The notes below the pieces were generated by a model that made no database searches, was not told where the DNA came from, and saw only the letters and a program-made list of their open reading frames with translations. Shown piece by piece: positions 34,186 to 44,520 of a stretch of 64,000 nt of DNA. Position 1 is the first letter of the stretch. Each line of letters opens with the position of its first letter. Made by a program: the position numbers and the translations under genes. Source of the stretch: Harmonia axyridis (taxonomy: Eukaryota > Arthropoda > Insecta > Coleoptera > Coccinellidae); contig NC_059504.1 of NCBI RefSeq assembly GCF_914767665.1, forward strand, positions 33,449,720 to 33,513,719, read 5' to 3'.

Positions 34186-34980
34186 AGTATATTATTCAAC
34201 GAGCGGTAATGTAGGTCATAACTCACGCAGATGAAGTTTGCAGCACGAGCCGCAGGCGAGTGCTGTAATTCATCAAGTGAGTTATGACCATTACCGCAAG
34301 TTGAATACTATACTTTATCTTCGACTATATCAATAAATACTAAGAAAAAAATACAGACTTAGAATATAGACAGAAGGAACGGGAAATAAACATGTGCTCG
34401 ATCCCGACTACAAGAGAGATGGAAACTTAGTGTCATCAATCACAATCGAACTAGCTTCGGCTAGCTCGAGTCCAGTACAGAGTACAGACATAGAACTATA
34501 TCGAAAACCCTCAATAGTTGCCTATAAAAATGCATTAAAATATACCAAAAAACATTCCCTGTAAACGACGACTTAATGACCTTACTGCTACAAACTCCTT
34601 TATATTTTTTTCGGGCAAGTAATTCTGTATGGTAACATTAGCTGTTTGTCTTTTGGAAATGTTTACCTATATAATATTTCATCTTCACTATCTGAATTAA
34701 TCGTTTTCAGCAAAACATTCACAATAATCAGATATCAACTTAATTTGAAAACGTCAAAATTATTAAAGTGACATTACCTCGGACATTCCTCCCCTCAATA
34801 ACAATAATGGAATGTTCCCTTTCGGCCAATCGAATAGAAACAGAGAAGTATAGAAGCACAGATCCATATTTTCGATTTATTATAGTGAGTTATAGCAGTG
34901 AGTTATTATAACTCACGATGTTGATACTATTAATTGCTCAAAAGCAGTTGAATAATGAATATATAATTCAATAGGAGTAG
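34186..34980. mobile_element. Insertion of about 0.8 kb in the left foldback arm
   Basis: The 160-bp unit is interrupted after CATATGAATATGAAAA by TAGTATATTATTCAACGAGCGG and resumes as AAAATTTATTACGC after about 34980. The insert opens with its own hairpin (34186-34316; GCGGTAATG ... CATTACCGC, TCATAACTCAC ... GTGAGTTATGA). It has no ORF. Boundaries are approximate. Confidence 0.55.
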
Positions 34981-35848
34981 ATAAAATTTATTACGCAATG
35001 ATTTTAGGCTCTATTCAAACTAATTAATTACCCCATTCCGGAATTTTTTGCTGCTCAAATTACCGAGATCTCATGAGTTCTACTCCTACATTCATCCAAT
35101 TCCGTCAGTACGTGAAAAATGCAAATCTCATATGAATATGGAAAAAATTATTACTGCATAATTTCAGGCTCAGATTACCGAGAACTCACGAGTACTTCTA
35201 CTGCATTCATTCCATTTCGTCAGTACGTGAAAAATGCAAATCTTATATGAATATGGAGAAAATTATTATGGCATAATTTTAGGCTCTATTCAAACTAATT
35301 AATTACCCTATTCCGGAATTTTTTGCTCCTCAGATTACCGAGATCTCATGAGTACTTCTACTGAAGATAATTTTTTAACATAGAGTATTACGCATTATAT
35401 AACAAAAAATAGCAGTCCGCATCTGGTTTTTTCAGTCTCAGAGCAATAAAAACTAATAAACATGATTATTCTGGGTTTCTAGCAAATTCAAGTTGAAAGT
35501 ATAGAAATCTGTACTTCTCCGAATTCCAAGTGAAATAAATAAATACCTGTAATGGGTCTATGTAGATTGTAGTGTCCCAGCGAAGGTTTTCTGGCGTCTA
35601 TTTGAAAATCGCCCGTGTGGGGTTGCTAGTCCTCCATCGGGCGCCTCCCCAGGTGGCGGATAGGGGAAAGCCTCCCAGATATGGGTGGTACCGGTGAAAT
35701 CAAATAGCCGGGGCGGACCAAAACTAGCATTGCGGCGTCTGACCCATAATGGGCGGCAGCAAACAGCGTCTGACCCAGATTGGGCGGCTGAAATATGCGC
35801 TCACCAAGACGTCTAGCCAACGTGGTGTTCTATGGCTAAATACCCCTT

Positions 35849-36475
35849 ATGAAAATGCCAGGTAAAAACACTCAAGTACCCCAGGCGAGTAGAAGACTAT
35901 CTTCAGAATCTCGCACTGATGTTAAATCAGTCTGTCCCATGGATTCTGGGGGGGACAATTATTTGGCGAAGAAACCTAAGAAAAGTAAAAGTAATAAAAT
36001 TTTGTACATAGCAACATACAATGTACTGTCATTGCTGTCGGAAGAACGACTCATTACTTTAAAATCTGGCCACAGTTTCTATTACGTAGGAGATGAAAAT
36101 AGCTCAGTGGGAGGAACTGGTTTTCTGATACATAAGCGTCACAGAACAAGCATTTTGTCTCTGAAGAAATTCTCCACAAGAGTAATATGCCTTGTCCTTA
36201 AACTTAACACAAGATACAATATAAAAATTATACAAGTTTACGCGCCTACCTCGGATCATACTGACGAAAAAGTAGATTTGTTTTATGACGACATCAAAAA
36301 TGCTCTTAGCGATCAGCAGGCACATTATAGTATTCTATGTGGTGATTCCAATGCCAAGGTGGGAACGAGGTCGGATGCTGCTGAGTTCTCACTGGGAAAC
36401 TATGGACTGGAGGGAAGAAATATAGAGGTGAAACATTGCTTGGTTTCCTGCTGCAGAACAACTTATTCCAAATGA
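35849..36475 (+). pseudogene. RTE endonuclease domain, internally deleted and frameshifted
   Basis: Reads YIATYNVLSLLSEERL, then straight to SGHSFYYVGDENSSVGGTGF. The segment between them, where the catalytic Glu motif (SEIRR in relatives) should be, is missing, about 30 residues. IKIIQVYAPTSDHTDEK and ILCGDSNAKVGT (catalytic Asp/Asn block, normally GDFNAK) follow. The frame is lost near 36430 and the reading continues in the next ORF. Loss of the catalytic Glu means no nicking activity. Confidence 0.8.
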
Positions 36476-38805
36476 ATAGCTTCTTTCCTAAGAGACCAAA
36501 TAGGAGATGGACATGGAGGAGTCCGAATGGACGAACAAAAAATGAAATAGATTTCATAATCACCGACAGAAGTCACATAGTTAAAGACGTGTCAGTATTG
36601 AACAAGGTATCAACCGGAAGTGACCACAGGATTGTAAGAGCTAAATTAATGATTGACGTCGGTAAAGAACGGCATAGGCTGATCAAGAAGACTAACAGCG
36701 ACAGACCATGGAGGAGCCCACCGGACACGGTCTGCTTCCAGCAATACATCTCAAATAGGCTGGATGACACCAAACCAGAAGAGGATATCAATGTCCTGAA
36801 CGAGACCATCACTACTGCCCTGATAGAGAGTCAAAATATATACTGCCCAAGAACCAAGAAAGAATCGAAATTAAGCGAAGCCACTATGCGGAAAATGAAA
36901 GAAAGAAGAGACATGAGAAGTGAAGAAATGACTACTGCTGAAGAACTAAGACAGATTAACAGAGAGGTATCAAAAGCTATCAGACGTGACATTAGAGCGT
37001 ATAACCAAGATAAGATCGAAAAAACAATAGAAAACAACAAAAGCATGAAGGTCTTACGTAGAGGATTGGAAGCTGGAAAAAAGCAAATGACGAAGGTAAA
37101 GGACAAAAACGGGCATATTACAACAAACAGAGAGGATATTTTGAGGATAGTTGAGGACTTTTACCACCTACTATATACAAGCCAGAATGAAGTTAACTCA
37201 GACTCGGGAACAGAATTAGAGCTCCTGACGAGTAAAGAAGGCATCGTTAATCAAGGGTCAGAAGAAATGCCTGATATTACTCTCGACGAAATAAATCTGG
37301 CTCTGAGGAAAACAAAAAACAACAAAGCCCCTGGAGAGGACTGTGTGGTTGCCGATGCAGTTAAGATAGGTGGTCACTGTCTACTCAGGAAAATAGCAAG
37401 GCTTTTTAATCTCTGTCTCTTTAACAGCACCATACCAGAAAAGTGGTACAACGCCATCGTGATCTTGATTCACAAGAAAGGAGATTCAGCGGAACTGGAG
37501 AACTATCGACCAATAAGCTTACTTAGCCATCTTTATAAACTCTTCTCGAGAATTATAACTGCACGCTTAGAGAACAAATTAGATTTTTATCAACCCATAG
37601 AACAGGCTGGGTTCCGCAGAGGTTTTGGAACCAATGACCATCTTCAGAGCATCAAAACTGTGATCGAGAAGTCCATAGAATATAATAGGCCGCTAGTCAT
37701 TGCCTTTTTGGACTTCCACAAGGCCTTTGATACTGTTGAGTTGAGTGCAGTCTTGGACTCCATACAAAAGTGCAGGGTGGACTATCGTTATACAAAATTA
37801 ATATATAATATATATAAAAATGCTACCATGATGGTTAGATTGCACGAAAACACCAACCCCATAAGAATCGGTAGAGGTGTACGACAGGGGGATACTATGT
37901 CACCCAAATTATTTATCACTGTTTTGGAGAGCGCCTTCAAAATGCTTGAATGGAGCGGAAGGGGTTTAAATATAGATGGCTTGAACTTAACAGATCTGCG
38001 CTTCGCGGATGATATAGCTCTGTTCGCTGACAACCTACAAGATATCAGGAAAATGTTGGAAGATCTTCAGGAAGTATGTGTTCAGGTCGGGCTGAAAATT
38101 AATATCTCCAAGACAAAATTCATGACGAATCTGGTCCCTAGTGCAAATATTGCCATTGGTGACCATGATGTGAATTTGGTGGATAGATACATATATCTGG
38201 GTCATGAAATACGAATCTCGAGAGACAACCAAACATGCGAGTTGAAGAGAAGAATAACGCTTTCTTGGGCTGCGTATGGCAGACTTGGGGGTGTGTTTAA
38301 GAGTAACCTCCCGGTTTGTCTGAAGCGAAGGGTATTTGATCAGTGCATTTTGCCGGTTATGACCTACGGCGCCGAAATCTTAACTCTAACCGTCACATCT
38401 GCTAAGAAGCTCAGAGTTGCGCAACGTAAGATGGAAAGATCGATGCTCGGTGTGTCACTTCGTGACCACGTTAAAAATGAGGACTTACGGGTGAGAACAG
38501 GAGTCACAGATGTTATTTACCAGATAGCTAGGCTCAAGTGGAACTGGGCTGGGCATGTAGCACGAATGGTAGATGGACGATGGACAAAGAGGCTGCTCGA
38601 GTGGAGACCAAGAGCCGACAAAAGAAGCAGGGGAAGACCTCCCACGCGATGGACTGACGACATCAAGAGGATGACCACAGACTGGATGCGGAGTGCTCAG
38701 AATAGAGGACAGTGGGCAGAAATGAGGGAGGCCTATATCCAGCAGTGGTACAAAGGGCTGATTGATGATGATGATGATGATTTGAAAATCTATTATATTT
38801 TGTAG
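36436..38805 (+). CDS. RTE reverse transcriptase, long open frame (end of endonuclease, RT and C-terminal region)
   Basis: 789 codons open to a TAG at 38803. The first 50 codons give the endonuclease end (RRWTWRSPNGRTKNEIDFII and GSDHRI). RT motifs follow in order: KAPGEDCVVADAVKIG, ENYRPISLLSHLYKLFSR, FRRGFGTNDHLQSIKTVIEK, LDFHKAFDTVE (first Asp), GVRQGDTMSPKLF, LRFADDIALFAD (catalytic Asp pair near residue 525), then TYGAEILT and KWNWAGHVAR ... RGRPPTRWTDDIKRM, typical of the RTE C-terminus. The last residues (six Asp) come from the GAT tail, so the original stop may be lost. The true start is upstream in the endonuclease, so the Met at 36436 is not a real initiator. Confidence 0.85.
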   Translation: MLGFLLQNNLFQMNSFFPKRPNRRWTWRSPNGRTKNEIDFIITDRSHIVKDVSVLNKVSTGSDHRIVRAKLMIDVGKERHRLIKKTNSDRPWRSPPDTVCFQQYISNRLDDTKPEEDINVLNETITTALIESQNIYCPRTKKESKLSEATMRKMKERRDMRSEEMTTAEELRQINREVSKAIRRDIRAYNQDKIEKTIENNKSMKVLRRGLEAGKKQMTKVKDKNGHITTNREDILRIVEDFYHLLYTSQNEVNSDSGTELELLTSKEGIVNQGSEEMPDITLDEINLALRKTKNNKAPGEDCVVADAVKIGGHCLLRKIARLFNLCLFNSTIPEKWYNAIVILIHKKGDSAELENYRPISLLSHLYKLFSRIITARLENKLDFYQPIEQAGFRRGFGTNDHLQSIKTVIEKSIEYNRPLVIAFLDFHKAFDTVELSAVLDSIQKCRVDYRYTKLIYNIYKNATMMVRLHENTNPIRIGRGVRQGDTMSPKLFITVLESAFKMLEWSGRGLNIDGLNLTDLRFADDIALFADNLQDIRKMLEDLQEVCVQVGLKINISKTKFMTNLVPSANIAIGDHDVNLVDRYIYLGHEIRISRDNQTCELKRRITLSWAAYGRLGGVFKSNLPVCLKRRVFDQCILPVMTYGAEILTLTVTSAKKLRVAQRKMERSMLGVSLRDHVKNEDLRVRTGVTDVIYQIARLKWNWAGHVARMVDGRWTKRLLEWRPRADKRSRGRPPTRWTDDIKRMTTDWMRSAQNRGQWAEMREAYIQQWYKGLIDDDDDDLKIYYIL

Positions 38806-39128
38806 GTTCTCATGTAATGAAACTAATTTCTGGATTTTACAAACGACAATTTGATTATGAAAATATCACAATGTTATCGGTGAAAACAGGGGTTTGGACT
38901 TTCCAAAAATAACGAACGTTTTTACATTTATCATCAGATAACAGAATTATATGTTCGTTAAATAGAGCTGTTAAAAAGTTATGCATATTTTTTTGCTAGA
39001 TATCAACGAAGATCCAGTCCGGTCATGGGTGGAATATTCGAATGAGTATTAACTGAATAATCAGTTATTATATCATGAGAGCATAGACAATATTCGATAA
39101 AACACCGAGTCATGAATATAGTAGTAGA

Positions 39129-40010
39129 ACTCATGAGTTCTCGGTATTCTGAGGAGCAAAAATTGCCGGAATAGGGTAATTTATTAGTTTGAATAGAGCC
39201 TAAAATTGTGCCGTAATAATTTTTTCCATATTCATATGAGATTTGCAGTTTTCATCTACTGACGGAATCGGATGAATGAAGTAGTAGAACTCATGAGATC
39301 TCGGTAATCTGAGGAGCAAAAAATTTCGGAATAGGGTAATTAATTAGTTTGAGTAGAGCCTAAACTTATGGCGTAATCATTTTTTTCATATTCATATGAG
39401 ATTTGCTGTTTTCACGTACTGACGGAATGGGATGAATGCAGTAGAAGAACTCATGAGTTCTCGGTTATCTGAGAAGCAAAACATTCTGGAATAGGGTAAT
39501 TAATTAGTTTGAATAGAGCCTAATAATGCCATAATAATTTTCTCCATATTCATATGAGATTTGCGTTTTTCACGTACTGACGGAATTGGATGAATGTAGT
39601 AGTAGAACTCATGAGATCTGGGTAATCTGAGGAGCAAAAAAATCCGGAATAGGGTAATTAATTAGTTCGAATAGAGCCTAAAATTGTGCCGTAATAATTT
39701 TTTCCATATTCATATGAGATTTGCAGTTTTCATCTACTGACGGAATTGGATGAATATAGTAGTAGAACTCATGAGATCTCGGTAATCTGAGGAGCAAAAA
39801 ATTCCAGAATAGGGTAATTAATTAGTTTGAATAGAGCCTAAAATTATGGCGTTATCATTTTTTTCATATTCATATGAGATTTGCTGTTTTCACGTACTGA
39901 CTGAATGGGATGAATGCTGTAGAAGTACTCATGAGTTCTCGGTAATATGAGGAGCAAAAAATTCCAGAATAGGGTAATTAATTAGTTTGAATAGAGCCTA
40001 AAATTATTAT
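39129..40010. repeat. Tandem array of about 160-bp units in the right foldback arm
   Basis: CTCATGAG recurs at about 39129, 39289, 39449, 39607, 39767 and 39927 (spacing 158-160). Units alternate in wording (ATCTACTGACGG versus CGTACTGACGG), hinting at a higher-order pair. The inverse units in the left arm are at about 34105, 35070, 35190 and 35345. Confidence 0.85.
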
Positions 40011-40351
40011 GATATTCAAATTATTCTTAGGTGTTTATTTACGATTGGGTTCTGCTAGCTTAACCGTTAAGCTAGCAGAACCCAGGGTTCTTTTTAAAAA
40101 ACGTAAATTCAGAAATTTGGTAATGGGTTCAAACGTGAGCCTAAAAAGAGCCAAAAATTATTGGGTAATCAGATTTTCAATAAGATATCGATTAGCTTGG
40201 TGGTTCTGCTAGCTTAACGTTAAGCTAGCAGAACCCGCAATTTTCCCGACAATTCAGGAGCAAAAAATTTTTGAATAGGGTAATAAATTAGCCTGAAATC
40301 ATGGCCAAAAAAAAATCGAAAATTTGAAATTGGTTCTGCTAGCTTAACGGG

Positions 40352-40645
40352 GGTGTTTCGCTCTTGCTCACATGAAAATATTTGATTCAAATAACTTTCC
40401 ATTACGACAAATCAAGGGCGGTCCTAGACCTAACTTTTGGAAGGGGTGGCGTTATGGACTTCGAGTTTCTCTATGGAACCAATTCCTAGATTACACCGAT
40501 ATCAAGCCTAACCTCTCAAAAATAAGGCCTACAACTTTGCTTCCGCCGTTTTGCAATAGATGACTGTAACGGTAAGTGGTAGTCGAAATAAATATATCGT
40601 AGATGTCATATCATAAGTTAAGGTATTTGTGAACATAATAGTATA
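40352..40645. other. Spacer between two transposons
   Basis: No gene seen. It contains a GGGCGGTCCTAGACCTAAC segment that looks like a transposon fragment. Confidence 0.4.
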
Positions 40646-41162
40646 GGATCCCGATATAAAACGACCTTCACCGAGATGCTTATTTGATAAAACGTATTTT
40701 ATATTTAATTTAACATGTCAATAAATATATCACATATGGGTTGCCGACCAAATTTTAGTCCAGAGTAGGTTTAATTAATAATTAAAAAAATTTTTTTTTC
40801 GAACATTGCACCGGTTTGCTCATTAGATAAATTCTATACCAATCGAAAGTATGAAGCCCAAAGAATGTGCAAACGTTAGGTTGCCTAGTTTTTTCCGGTC
40901 ACAACTCTCGGGTTGCCAGGTATAAACAGGTCAATCTATACTAGCATTTTGCAACGGTCTGACTATTTAATCAAAATCAATAAAATTAAAGATTATTTCA
41001 TTATGAACACGGTGGTATAGGGTTGCCTGCGAAAAATCAGTCCAGAATCCCGGTTGTCGAATTTTAAAAAGTTGAATATTGCTGCGAGTGAGGACACAGC
41101 ATAGCAGCTGTTTGAAGTCCGTCCAGTGAAAGAAAGAGAGTGCGCATGCTATTTGTTCTTGG

Positions 41163-41431
41163 AAATGAAAAGGATAGCGATAGACTCGTATATGCGTGCA
41201 TCATTTTGCAGCAGATAATTATCAAAATAGATGAATAGTTATTTAATTTATTTTTAATCAATTAATTATTTATGTGTGTATATTTTTATGTGACACTAAA
41301 TGAAAAGGATAGCGATAGACTCGTGTATGCGTGCATCATTTTGGAGTAGATAATTTTTGAAATAGAGGAATAGTTATTCAATTTTTTTTTAATCAATTAA
41401 TTATTTATGTGTGTATATTTGTGACACTAAA
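41163..41431. repeat. 135-bp tandem duplication inside the long-TIR element
   Basis: AAATGAAAAGGATAGCGATAG at 41163 and 41298. Both units end with ATTATTTATGTGTGTATATTT and GTGACACTAAA. The copies differ at several positions. Confidence 0.75.
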
Positions 41432-41588
41432 GTATCTTTACTAAAAAAGAAGGTTATAGTAATACATATATAATACTAATCTTGCAAATTTCATCTTTAT
41501 TATTAGACGACAAAATGAAAAACAACAATTAAAAAAATACCTACTTCTGTTTATCATAAAAAGTTATAAATACAAAATTTTTTTTAAA

Positions 41589-42330
41589 TCATTCAGGTTC
41601 CGAGTCATCGGACATATAACTATGATCTCCAACTTCTGAATCTTCTTCGTCATCATCACTCTCCGTTTCAGTTCTTTCGACAATGTCTTCTATCTTCAAA
41701 GGTGTATGATCCCCAATGAATCCTACTGGTTTAAAATATTCATCTAAGGACCAACCGCAGTTCTCAGGCTGAAGTTTCACGCATATTGGATCCGTTGCAT
41801 TAAGCCACATGGAATTTACAAAAATAGTTTGTGAAATTGTTCGAATTAATGATATCCAGCATGGTGGTATAGAGTTGGAGTCGAAGCCTTTTATTTTTTC
41901 TAAGAATTGCTCGCTGTCTTCTTTGGCAGAATAATTTTTCATAAAAATGCGATATCTCGCATCATTCACACTGGTGCAGTTCCTGATACCATACATACTA
42001 GCCGTAATTTCTTGAACGGTCTTCATTTTTTCATCAATGAAAATATCAGCAGCATCTGTTAATGATGCGAAAACTGATTGATATTTTTCATTTTTCGAAA
42101 ATATCATAGCTGAAAAGGTTTTACTTTTCCTTTATTATAAAATGCTGCCGTGTAATCGCAACCTGTAAATGCATGGAAGGCAGGAAGACTTTGGCATAAT
42201 TTGATTCCTAACTTCAATGCTTTAACATCCATACATAAATTTTCACTATCCATCGAATCGAGCATATTTTTTGTAGGTTGAAAACGACAACAATCACCTA
42301 TCTCTTTAAGTCCTTCTTTAGCATGTTATA
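41589..42330 (-). pseudogene. Transposon-borne protein with a FEN/PIN-like GCD motif, frameshifted
   Basis: The upstream part (about 42290-42110) reads LKLGIKLCQSLPAFHAFTGC and DYTAAFYNKGKVKPFQL. The HAFTGCD...KGK pattern is shared by a family of insect, cnidarian and fish proteins, and resembles the GCDY loop of flap endonucleases. A one-base loss brings a stop after PFQL, and the next frame (42107-41589, 172 codons) continues with YQSVFASLTDAADIFIDEKM, MYGIRNCTSVNDARYRIF, PPCWISLIRTISQTIFVNSM then GWSLDEYFKPVGF and an acidic tail. A nuclease role is inference from the GCD motif alone. Confidence 0.5.
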
Positions 42331-43419
42331 ATAATGCTATATTTTTTTTTAGAAATCTGTTTCTATTTTTTGTTTTGATGCGGTTAATAGCCAAAAATAT
42401 TCTCTTGCATTTGGTATTCGAAATCTGAAATATGCAGCCACCCAAATTTGTCGATGAAATTCCAGTTAGACATATTTTTTTCCACTGAATAGAATACCAA
42501 ATGTAAGATAATGGTATATTTTCAACGGAAGTTTACACACCATCTGTTTTCAATGAGGCACCCTTCGGATATTCCATCATTCTTCGTATTTATTCTCAGC
42601 CGACAGAAGTTTTATGATTTTATTATGTTTAAGTAGGTACGTTCTTCTAGAAATACGTAGAACGTAGAACGTCAATGAGAATGAACAATGAATTGTTTCA
42701 CAGAAACAGTCTAGACATCCGAATTTCCATATTCCCAATCGTCTCGGTTATATTTTTTAAAACTACCAAAATCTACTAAAATCTACCAAAGGATTTCTTC
42801 CTACTAAAAACTCCATGAAAATGCGAAAAATCTACTAAAAAAGTAGATTTCTACTAAATCTGGTCACACTGTATACGAGTCTATCGCTATCCTTTTCATT
42901 TCCAAGAACAAATAGCATGCGCACTCTCTTTCTTTCACTGGACGGACTTCAAACAGCTGCTATGCTGTGTCCTCACTCGCAGCAATATTCAACTTTTTAA
43001 AATTCGACAACCGGGATTCTGGACTGATTTTTCGCAGGCAACCCTATACCACCGTGTTCATAATGAAATAATCTTTAATTTTATTGATTTTGATTAAATA
43101 GTCAGACCGTTGCAAAATGCTAGTATAGATTGACCTGTTTATACCTGGCAACCAGAGAGTTGTGACCGGAAAAAAATAGGCAACCTAACGTTTGCACTTT
43201 CTTTGGGCTTCATACTCTCGATTGGTATAGAATTTATCTAATAAGCAAACCGGTGCAATGTTCGAAAAAAAAATTTTTTTCAATTATTAATTAAACCTAC
43301 TCTGGACTAAAATTTGTTAGGCAACCCATATGTGATATATTTATTGACATGTTAAATTAAATATAAAATACGTTTTATCAAATAAGCATCTCGGTGAAGG
43401 TCGTTTTATATCGAGATCT

Positions 43420-44520
43420 TAGACTATAACTCCATCGACATGTTATTGGATTTGTGTCTGCATCATAAAGGTATTCACGATTAACCATGTCAGCTAACGA
43501 GCCAAATCCTCGTGATTTGCGGGAGGCTTTAATTTTCTGCTTTACTATTTACTAGTGAAAGAACATGCCGAGAGTGGTTTCAACGCTTCAAGAATGGTGA
43601 TTTTGTCGTCGAAAACCAGCTTCGCGGTGGAAGAGAAAAGGTTTTTGAAGATGCAGAATTGGAGGCAATACTTGATCAAGAGTCATGTCAAACGCAACAA
43701 TAATTGGCAGAATCATTAGAAGTCACACTACAAGCTAATCCAAAACGCCTGAAAGTCATGGGAATGATTCAGAAAAAAAATGGGTGCCGTACGAATTGAA
43801 GCCGGGAGGTGTTTGAACGGCGTTTGTTTGCTTGTGAACAGCTACTTGCAAAGCAAAGACGGAATGGATTTCTGCATTGGATTGGGACTGGAGACGAAAA
43901 ATGGGTTCATTACGTCAATCCCAAACGCATAAAATCATCGGGATATCCCGGCCATGCTTCCACGTGTACTGCCAAACCGAATAATCACAGTTCTAAGGTC
44001 ATGCTCAGTATTTGGTGGGACCATCTCGGCGTAGAGTATTATGAGTTGTTAAACCCGACTGAAACTATCACAGGCGATCGTTATCGAATGCAATTAATGC
44101 GTTTGAACCGAGCATTGAAAAAAACGGCCGCAATACAACGAGAGAGAAGATAAAGTGATTTTACAGCATGACAATGCTCGACCCCATGTTGCGAAAGTAG
44201 TCAAGACATACTTGAAAAGTTGAAATGGGAACTACTACCCCACCCACCGTATTCTTCAGACGTTGCTTCCTCAGACTATCATTTGTTTCGATCAATTGCA
44301 TACGGCCAGGCTGACCAACACTTCCGATCTTATGAAGAAGTAAAAAATTGGATCGATTCGTGGATCGCTTCAAAAGATGACAAGCTTTGTCAACGAGGGA
44401 TTCGTACGCTGCCCGAAAGATGGAATAAAATAGTGGCCAGCGATGGACAATACTTTGAATCATAGATGTATAACTAGATTTTTACAATAAAGCCTCGAAT
44501 TTAGCAAAAAAAGTTGTACG
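43420..44520 (+). pseudogene. Mariner transposase remnant with several frameshifts
   Basis: ATG at 43487 (MSANEPNPRDL) soon hits a stop. Pieces then give CREWFQRFKNGDFVVENQLR and the LRGG-like HTH part, FLHWIGTGDEKWVHYVNPKR (first catalytic Asp), a frameshifted HDNARPHVAKVVKTYLKS (second Asp), and HPPYSSDVASSDYHLFRSIA (third Asp of the D,D34D triad), ending IASDGQYFES-like (KIVASDGQYFES) at 44463. The right end has GTTGTACGCTTATGTATTTG, a mariner-type terminus; the left terminus is missing where the long-TIR element ends. Not functional. Confidence 0.85.

Larger units (their letters stand above)
35565..38806 (+). mobile_element. RTE-clade non-LTR retrotransposon
   Basis: Lies between the foldback arms. 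It starts near GTAGTGTCCCAGCGAAGG, has a leader with two GCGTCTGACCCA..ATGGGCGG repeats (about 35736 and 35767), then endonuclease and RT, and ends in GATGATGATGATGAT followed by non-LINE sequence. Short GAT-type tails and a single EN-RT ORF fit RTE. No target duplication was identified. Confidence 0.8.
33682..40351. mobile_element. Foldback-type element with tandem-repeat arms, 6.7 kb including an inserted LINE
   Basis: The outer ends CCCGTTAAGCTAACAGAACC and GGTTCTGCTAGCTTAACGGG are inverse. Each arm carries GTTCTGCTAGCTTAACG/CGTTAAGCTARCAGAACC palindromes, then diverged tandem units of about 160 bp (CTCATGAGWTCTCGGTAATCTGAGGAGCAAAAAATTCCGGAATAGGG in the right arm, inverse in the left). GTTTCGC lies just outside both ends (GTTTCGCCCGTG left, GGTGTTTCGCTC right), possibly part of a target duplication. 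The arms enclose an RTE LINE. Long modular inverted arms are the hallmark of Foldback/Galileo-like elements; no transposase was seen. Confidence 0.75.
40646..43419 (-). mobile_element. DNA transposon with about 590-bp terminal inverted repeats, 2.77 kb
   Basis: GATCCCGATATAAAACGACC (left) and GGTCGTTTTATATCGAGATC (right) open inverted arms that match almost base for base through CAACGGTCTGACTATTTAATC to the GATAGACTCGTAT block (arms about 40646-41190 and 42873-43419). A 135-bp unit is tandemly duplicated just inside the left arm. The core has a minus-strand protein remnant. No target duplication could be fixed, and the family is unknown to me. Confidence 0.75.

Noticed and set aside
39129..40010. 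Regular 160-bp repeats as a CRISPR array or satellite
   Set aside because: Units are long, diverged and have no spacers; they match inverted units on the other side of a foldback element in a eukaryotic genome.
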